64,000 nt of DNA from Bradyrhizobium sp. 1 (GTDB taxonomy: Bacteria; Pseudomonadota; Alphaproteobacteria; Rhizobiales; Xanthobacteraceae): assembly GCF_023073315.1 (NCBI RefSeq), contig NZ_JADPJH010000022.1, positions 235,348 to 299,347 of the forward strand, written 5' to 3'. How positions within the stretch are numbered: position 1 is the stretch's first letter; each line of letters begins with the position of its first letter. Under the pieces are notes generated by a model. The model was given only the letters and a program-made list of their open reading frames with translations, did no database searches and was not told the DNA's origin. A program made the position numbers and the translations under genes. Positions 60,131 to 64,000 of this stretch are shown here, in pieces.

Positions 60131-61102
60131 TTAACTCGCCGGCTTGAGCACGGGGGTCCACTTCGCGATTTCGCTCTTCACGAGAGCGGCGAGCGCCTCC
60201 GGCGTCCGGTCCTTGGGCACCGGGATGACGCTGCCGAGCTCGAGCAGGCGCTTCTTCACGGTCTCGTCGTCGAGCGCCTTGATGGCGGCGGCGTTCAGGC
60301 TCGCGATGATCGCGGGCGAAGTTCCCTTCGGCGCGAACATCGCGTTCCAGGCCTGGGCCTGGAATCCCGGCAGGCCGGCTTCCGCGGTCGTCGGCACGTT
60401 CGGCAGCGACGGATTGCGCTCCGGCGTTGCGATCGCATAGGCCTTGATGGTGCCGGCATTGATCTGCGGCACGGCGTTGACGATCTGGTCGCAGATGTAA
60501 TCGACCTGCCCCGCCACCAGCGCGTTCATCGCGGGTCCCGTGCCGTTGAAGGGCACACCGACCGGCTTGATGTCGAGGATGGAGTGCAGCAGCTCGCAGG
60601 AGACGTGCGAGACCGAGCCGATGCCGGCATGCGCCGCATTCACCTTCTCGGAATTCGCCTTCACGTAAGTGACGAACTCCTTCAAATCCTTCGGCGGAAA
60701 GTCCTTGCGCGCGAGAATGAGGATCGGCGTGCCCGCGAGCAGCGCGACCGGCTCGAAGTCTTTCTCCGGATGATAGGCGAGCTTCGGATAGAGCGGCACC
60801 GAGGCCGCGTGCGTGCCCATGTGCCCGGTGATGAGCGTATATCCGTCATTGGTGGCACGCGCGGCACGCGTGGTCGCGGTCGTTCCACCGGCACCGACGA
60901 CGTTCTCGATGATGATGCTCTGGCCTAGCGTCTGCGCCATGTGCGAAGTGACGATGCGCGAGATCACGTCGGTCGGTCCGCCGGCCGCGAACGGCACGAT
61001 CATGGTGATGCTGCGCGTCGGATAGGTCTGCGCTTTCGCCGGCGCGACAAAGCCGCACAGCGACGCGAGACATGCGCCAGCAAGCGCGCGAATGAAGGTC
61101 AT
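60131..61102 (-). CDS. tctC: tripartite tricarboxylate transporter receptor (Bug/TctC)
   Basis: A 323-residue periplasmic binding protein with signal peptide (ending APAKAQ). RSITMIVPFAAGGPTDVISR, IIIENVVGAGGTTATTRAAR and GVPFNGTGPAMNALVAGQVD are the Bug signatures. With TctA and TctB just upstream it makes a complete transporter for citrate-like carboxylates. It is separated from tctA by a terminator-like hairpin, which could let it be made at a different level. GGGAG precedes the start. Confidence 0.92.
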   Translation of the reverse strand: MTFIRALAGACLASLCGFVAPAKAQTYPTRSITMIVPFAAGGPTDVISRIVTSHMAQTLGQSIIIENVVGAGGTTATTRAARATNDGYTLITGHMGTHAASVPLYPKLAYHPEKDFEPVALLAGTPILILARKDFPPKDLKEFVTYVKANSEKVNAAHAGIGSVSHVSCELLHSILDIKPVGVPFNGTGPAMNALVAGQVDYICDQIVNAVPQINAGTIKAYAIATPERNPSLPNVPTTAEAGLPGFQAQAWNAMFAPKGTSPAIIASLNAAAIKALDDETVKKRLLELGSVIPVPKDRTPEALAALVKSEIAKWTPVLKPAS

Positions 61103-61123
61103 CTCGATCTCCCGGACACAAAC

Positions 61124-61150
61124 AAAAATGCCGGCCACAAGGGCCGGCAT
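61124..61150 (-). terminator. Rho-independent terminator between tctA and tctC
   Basis: ATGCCGGCC and GGCCGGCAT make a perfect 9-bp stem with a 5-base loop, followed on the minus strand by a TTTTTG run. It stands only 22 bp before the tctC start codon, after the tctA stop. Confidence 0.75.
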
Positions 61151-61200
61151 TCTCATTTCACGAAGGCGTCACAGAAGTCGATTGGACTTCCGAATGCGGC

Positions 61201-61236
61201 GCGCGGACGCAGGGCGCCGCGCGGACGCAGGGCGCC
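61201..61236. repeat. two exact 18-bp tandem copies
   Basis: GCGCGGACGCAGGGCGCC occurs twice in immediate succession, ending four bases before the tctA stop codon complement at 61241. It is non-coding on the strand of tctA. Confidence 0.85.
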
Positions 61237-61240
61237 GCGA

Positions 61241-62809
61241 TCAGTTCTCCGACTCGGTGAACACCTCGTCGCGCTTGGCGCGCAGCGCGGGCAGCACTGT
61301 GAGGATCAAGAGAAACGCCGCGATCGCCAGCAGCACGGCCGACAACGGACGCGTCAGGAACACGCTCCAGTCGCCGCGCGAGATCAGCAGCGCGCGACGC
61401 AGGTTCTCTTCCATCAGCGGTCCCAGCACCATGCCGAGCAGCAGCGGCGCCGGCTCGAAATCGTGCTTGATCAGCCAGTAGCCGACCAGACCGAACACGC
61501 CTGCGAGGATGACGTCGACCGGTGCGTTGTTCACCGAGTAGATGCCGATCGCGCAGAAGATCACGATCGAGGGGAACATCAGCCGGTAAGGTACACGCAG
61601 CAGCCGCACCCAGATTCCGACCAGCGGCAGGTTGATGATGATCAGCATGAGATTGCCGATCCACATCGAGGCGATCATGCCCCAGACGAGCTCCGGCTGC
61701 TTCTGCATCACCTGCGGACCCGGCACGATGCCGTGGATGGTCATCGCGCCCACCATCAGCGCCATCACCGCATTCGGCGGGATGCCGAGCGTCAGCAGCG
61801 GGATGAAGGAGGTCTGCGCCGCGGCGTTGTTGGCGCTTTCCGGCGCCGCCACGCCCTCGATCGCACCGCGGCCGAACCGCGACGGGTTCTTGGCGATCTT
61901 CTTCTCGAGCGTATAGGACGCAAAGGATGCGATGACGGCGCCGCCCCCCGGCAGAATGCCGAGGATCGAGCCGAGCACGGTGCCGCGCAGGATCGCAGGC
62001 GCCGAGTCGATCAGGTCTTTCCTGGTCGGCATCAGACCGGTGATCTTCTGCTGCACGAGATCGCGGTTCATCTCGGCACCGGCGTCGAGATTGCGGATGA
62101 TCTCGGCGAAACCAAACACGCCCATCGCCACCGTCGCGAAGCCGAGTCCGTCGGCGAGCTCCGGAATGTTGAATGCCATGCGCGAAGCGCCGGTCTCGAT
62201 GTCCGAGCCGACCATCGACAGCAACAGGCCGAACACGATCATCGCGATCGCCTTCAGCACCGAGCCCTTGGCCAGCACCACCGCGAAAATCAGGCCGAGC
62301 ACCATCAGCGAGAAATATTCGGCCGGGCCAAACGCCAGCGCGAGCTTGGTCAGCGGTGCACCGAGCACGGCGATGAGCACGGTCGCGACGCAGCCGGCGA
62401 AGAACGAGCCGATGGCGGCGATCGCCAGCGCCGGGCCGGCGCGGCCCTGCTTGGCCATCTGGTGGCCGTCGATGGCGGTGACCACCGATGTCGCTTCGCC
62501 CGGAATATTGACCAGGATCGAGGTGGTCGAGCCGCCATACTGGGCGCCGTAATAGATGCCGGCGAGCATGATCAGCGCGCCGACCGGCGGCAATCCGAAC
62601 GTGATCGGCAGCAGCATCGCCACTGTTGCGACGGTGCCGATGCCCGGCAGCACGCCGACAAGCGTGCCGACCAGTGCACCGATCAGGCACATGAGAATAT
62701 TGATCGAGATCGGGAGCGACAGCCCGTAGAGCCACCAGGGTGACCACCAGGAGATCTGAAACACGACACCGAAACCGAGGCCCAGATTGTGGAAGAGATC
62801 GAACATCAC
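61241..62809 (-). CDS. tctA: tripartite tricarboxylate transporter large membrane subunit TctA
   Basis: A 522-residue protein with about twelve helices. GTLVGVLPGIGTVATVAMLL and GGSTTSILVNIPGEATSVVT are the two conserved loops near the N-terminus, and GSILGILPGGGAVIASFASY the inverted-topology counterpart in the second half. It forms the transport channel driven by an ion gradient. A second ATG at 62806 is possible. Starts four bases after tctB. Confidence 0.94.
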   Translation of the reverse strand: MMFDLFHNLGLGFGVVFQISWWSPWWLYGLSLPISINILMCLIGALVGTLVGVLPGIGTVATVAMLLPITFGLPPVGALIMLAGIYYGAQYGGSTTSILVNIPGEATSVVTAIDGHQMAKQGRAGPALAIAAIGSFFAGCVATVLIAVLGAPLTKLALAFGPAEYFSLMVLGLIFAVVLAKGSVLKAIAMIVFGLLLSMVGSDIETGASRMAFNIPELADGLGFATVAMGVFGFAEIIRNLDAGAEMNRDLVQQKITGLMPTRKDLIDSAPAILRGTVLGSILGILPGGGAVIASFASYTLEKKIAKNPSRFGRGAIEGVAAPESANNAAAQTSFIPLLTLGIPPNAVMALMVGAMTIHGIVPGPQVMQKQPELVWGMIASMWIGNLMLIIINLPLVGIWVRLLRVPYRLMFPSIVIFCAIGIYSVNNAPVDVILAGVFGLVGYWLIKHDFEPAPLLLGMVLGPLMEENLRRALLISRGDWSVFLTRPLSAVLLAIAAFLLILTVLPALRAKRDEVFTESEN

Positions 62810-62813
62810 ACCC

Positions 62814-63575
62814 TCACTGAACCAGGAAGCGCGGGAACATCGGCATCGGCAGCCCGAGCACGTAGGGGAAGAGCAGCGCGCAGCCGAGCGTCAGGCAGGC
62901 GCCAACGATGATCGCTTCGACCCAGCGCGTCTCATGCGTGCCCATCGCCGAGATCAGGAAGCTCGCGAACGCCGTAACCACAACCCCAAGCGGACGAATC
63001 GCCAGGGCGAAGAAGACGATCGAGATCATCACGAAGAGCGGCCCGCGCCAGGCATAGTGCGCCATCGCCGGTCCATCGGTCAAAAGTCCCGTCAATGCGA
63101 TGCCGGCGCCAAGCGCCACGAGGAGCCCGCCAAACATCCGCGGCGCCGTGCCTGCGCCAAAGGAGAAGCCGCGCATGCCCTGCAAATCGCTGGAAGCCCA
63201 CAGTGCAAACAACGCCAGCGCCATCAGCACGATCCCGCCGACATAGTCCTGTGCCGACCTGATCGTCATGAAGAGCGTGAGGATCGCCACCGCAAACAGC
63301 GGATAGGAATAGACCAGCGCCAGCAGCACATCGGATGACGCCTTCTTGGTGTCACCGCCGACCGCCCCGAGCAACGCTCCGGGCGCGCCCGCGAGCAGCG
63401 CGGTTGCATGGCTGATCACGACGGTGGATGGGCCGCGGCCGGCGCCCCAGCCAAAGATCGTCCCGAACGACCAGATGAATTCGAAAATCTGCGGCGCCAG
63501 GGCCAGCAGACAGAAGCTGATCGCCACCGACGTGTTTCGGGTGGCTGTCGCCGAGTGGCCCATCGTATCGGCCAT
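62814..63575 (-). CDS. tctB: tripartite tricarboxylate transporter small membrane subunit TctB
   Basis: A 253-residue protein. The C-terminal part with four helices (YVGGIVLMALALFALWASSD, MFGGLLVALGAGIALTGLLT and following) is the TctB domain. The first 100 residues add two to three further helices (VAISFCLLALAPQIFEFIWS, DVLLALVYSYPLFAVAILTL), making this longer than the usual 150-residue TctB. First gene of the tctBAC group; an upstream ChrA-type gene ends 95 bp earlier on the same strand. Confidence 0.85.
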   Translation of the reverse strand: MADTMGHSATATRNTSVAISFCLLALAPQIFEFIWSFGTIFGWGAGRGPSTVVISHATALLAGAPGALLGAVGGDTKKASSDVLLALVYSYPLFAVAILTLFMTIRSAQDYVGGIVLMALALFALWASSDLQGMRGFSFGAGTAPRMFGGLLVALGAGIALTGLLTDGPAMAHYAWRGPLFVMISIVFFALAIRPLGVVVTAFASFLISAMGTHETRWVEAIIVGACLTLGCALLFPYVLGLPMPMFPRFLVQ

Positions 63576-63670
63576 GCATGTCTCCTCCGCGACTCCATTA
63601 AGTCACGCGCACTGTTGTTCTATCGGCTGGAAATTGAACCCCCGCCCGGCTCACTGCCTAGCGATTTTCA

Positions 63671-64000
63671 TTACACAATGCCAGCAAAACCCAACAGGCC
63701 CCCGGCGAGCAAAAGCCACAGTGGATTGACGCGCGAGATGGATGCGACCACTGCAACCGCCGCGGTCAAAAGCAGTGCAACAAAAGTCCGATCGGTGGAC
63801 TGGGCCAGGATCAGGGCGCTGGCTGCCATCAGTCCGATCGAAAGGGGAACCAGTGCAGCCTGAATCAGGGCGGGCCAGCGCGATTGGCTGGGCCGGCTCA
63901 GGAGACGGCTGACATAATAGGCAAGCAGCGCCGTCGGCAGGCACATCGCCAGCGTCGCCGCCAGCGCGCCGGGGATGCCGGCGACGGCATAGCCGATTAA
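63671..64000 (-). CDS. chromate transporter family protein (ChrA), 3' part
   Basis: Only the last 109 residues are in the window; the gene continues beyond the right edge. GYAVAGIPGALAATLAMCLP, ALIQAALVPLSIGLMAASAL and the ending SRVNPLWLLLAGGLLGFAG match the C-terminus of ChrA-domain proteins, which export chromate or other anions. Whether it is a one-domain or two-domain form cannot be told from here. Confidence 0.75.
   Translation of the reverse strand, partial: LIGYAVAGIPGALAATLAMCLPTALLAYYVSRLLSRPSQSRWPALIQAALVPLSIGLMAASALILAQSTDRTFVALLLTAAVAVVASISRVNPLWLLLAGGLLGFAGIV

Noticed and set aside
61201..61236. Short direct repeats as a possible CRISPR remnant
   Set aside because: The two units are adjacent without a spacer and no cas genes are present.
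60941..62743. Plus-strand open frame of 600 codons opposite tctA
   Set aside because: Composition is dominated by Arg, His, Gln and Asp, as expected from the antisense of a membrane protein gene.

Overview
This 64 kb window is chromosomal DNA from an alphaproteobacterium, most probably Bradyrhizobium or a close relative in the Nitrobacteraceae. The evidence is the high G+C composition, the gene families present (Bug/Tct transporters, Liv ABC transporters, class III PPK2, OpuC-like fusion permease), the classic alphaproteobacterial block hflK-hflC-DUF2065-degP next to folA/thyA, and several palindromic intergenic repeats of the kind scattered through Bradyrhizobium genomes. No rRNA, tRNA, CRISPR array, prophage or intact insertion sequence was seen.

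Layout. 1-10.5 kb is accessory in character: a LigB-type dioxygenase, a carboxylesterase homologue that lacks its catalytic serine, a Baeyer-Villiger monooxygenase fused to an esterase, an MFS exporter divergent from a LysR regulator, several small proteins and an RlpA lipoprotein. 10.5-16.6 kb holds a DUF1501/DUF1800 pair and a BlaI repressor with a very large BlaR1-like M56 sensor. 16.6-25.3 kb carries malic enzyme, a Bug binding protein, a low-G+C hydrolase, a large MscS channel and an MBL-fold hydrolase. 25.6-33.1 kb is a Liv-type ABC operon ending in ppk2; its binding protein gene carries a one-base frameshift. A NUDIX protein and a NitT/TauT-type binding protein lie upstream of it. 33.2-37.1 kb has a cupin and an ECF sigma/anti-sigma operon with a YVTN beta-propeller and a DUF305 protein. 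37.2-41.2 kb has two divergent ABC systems. 41.3-45.4 kb has a membrane sulfatase-fold enzyme, a TetR regulator with two visible operators, a ferric-reductase-like membrane protein and an SDR.

46-53.9 kb is housekeeping: an ilvB-ilvN-methyltransferase-EamA-LysE-ilvC series behind an attenuator whose leader peptide is rich in Ile, Leu and Val codons, then miaA and serB. 54-60 kb holds degP, DUF2065, hflC, hflK, folA, a GNAT acetyltransferase and thyA. 60.1-63.6 kb is a complete tripartite tricarboxylate transporter (tctC, tctA, tctB), followed by the 3' part of a chromate-transporter-family gene that runs off the right edge.

The points most worth following are the BVMO-esterase fusion, the M56 sensor with a VHL-beta-like segment between two copies of another domain, the serine-less carboxylesterase homologue, the ECF-DUF305-YVTN module with a candidate autoregulatory promoter, and the ilvB attenuator.
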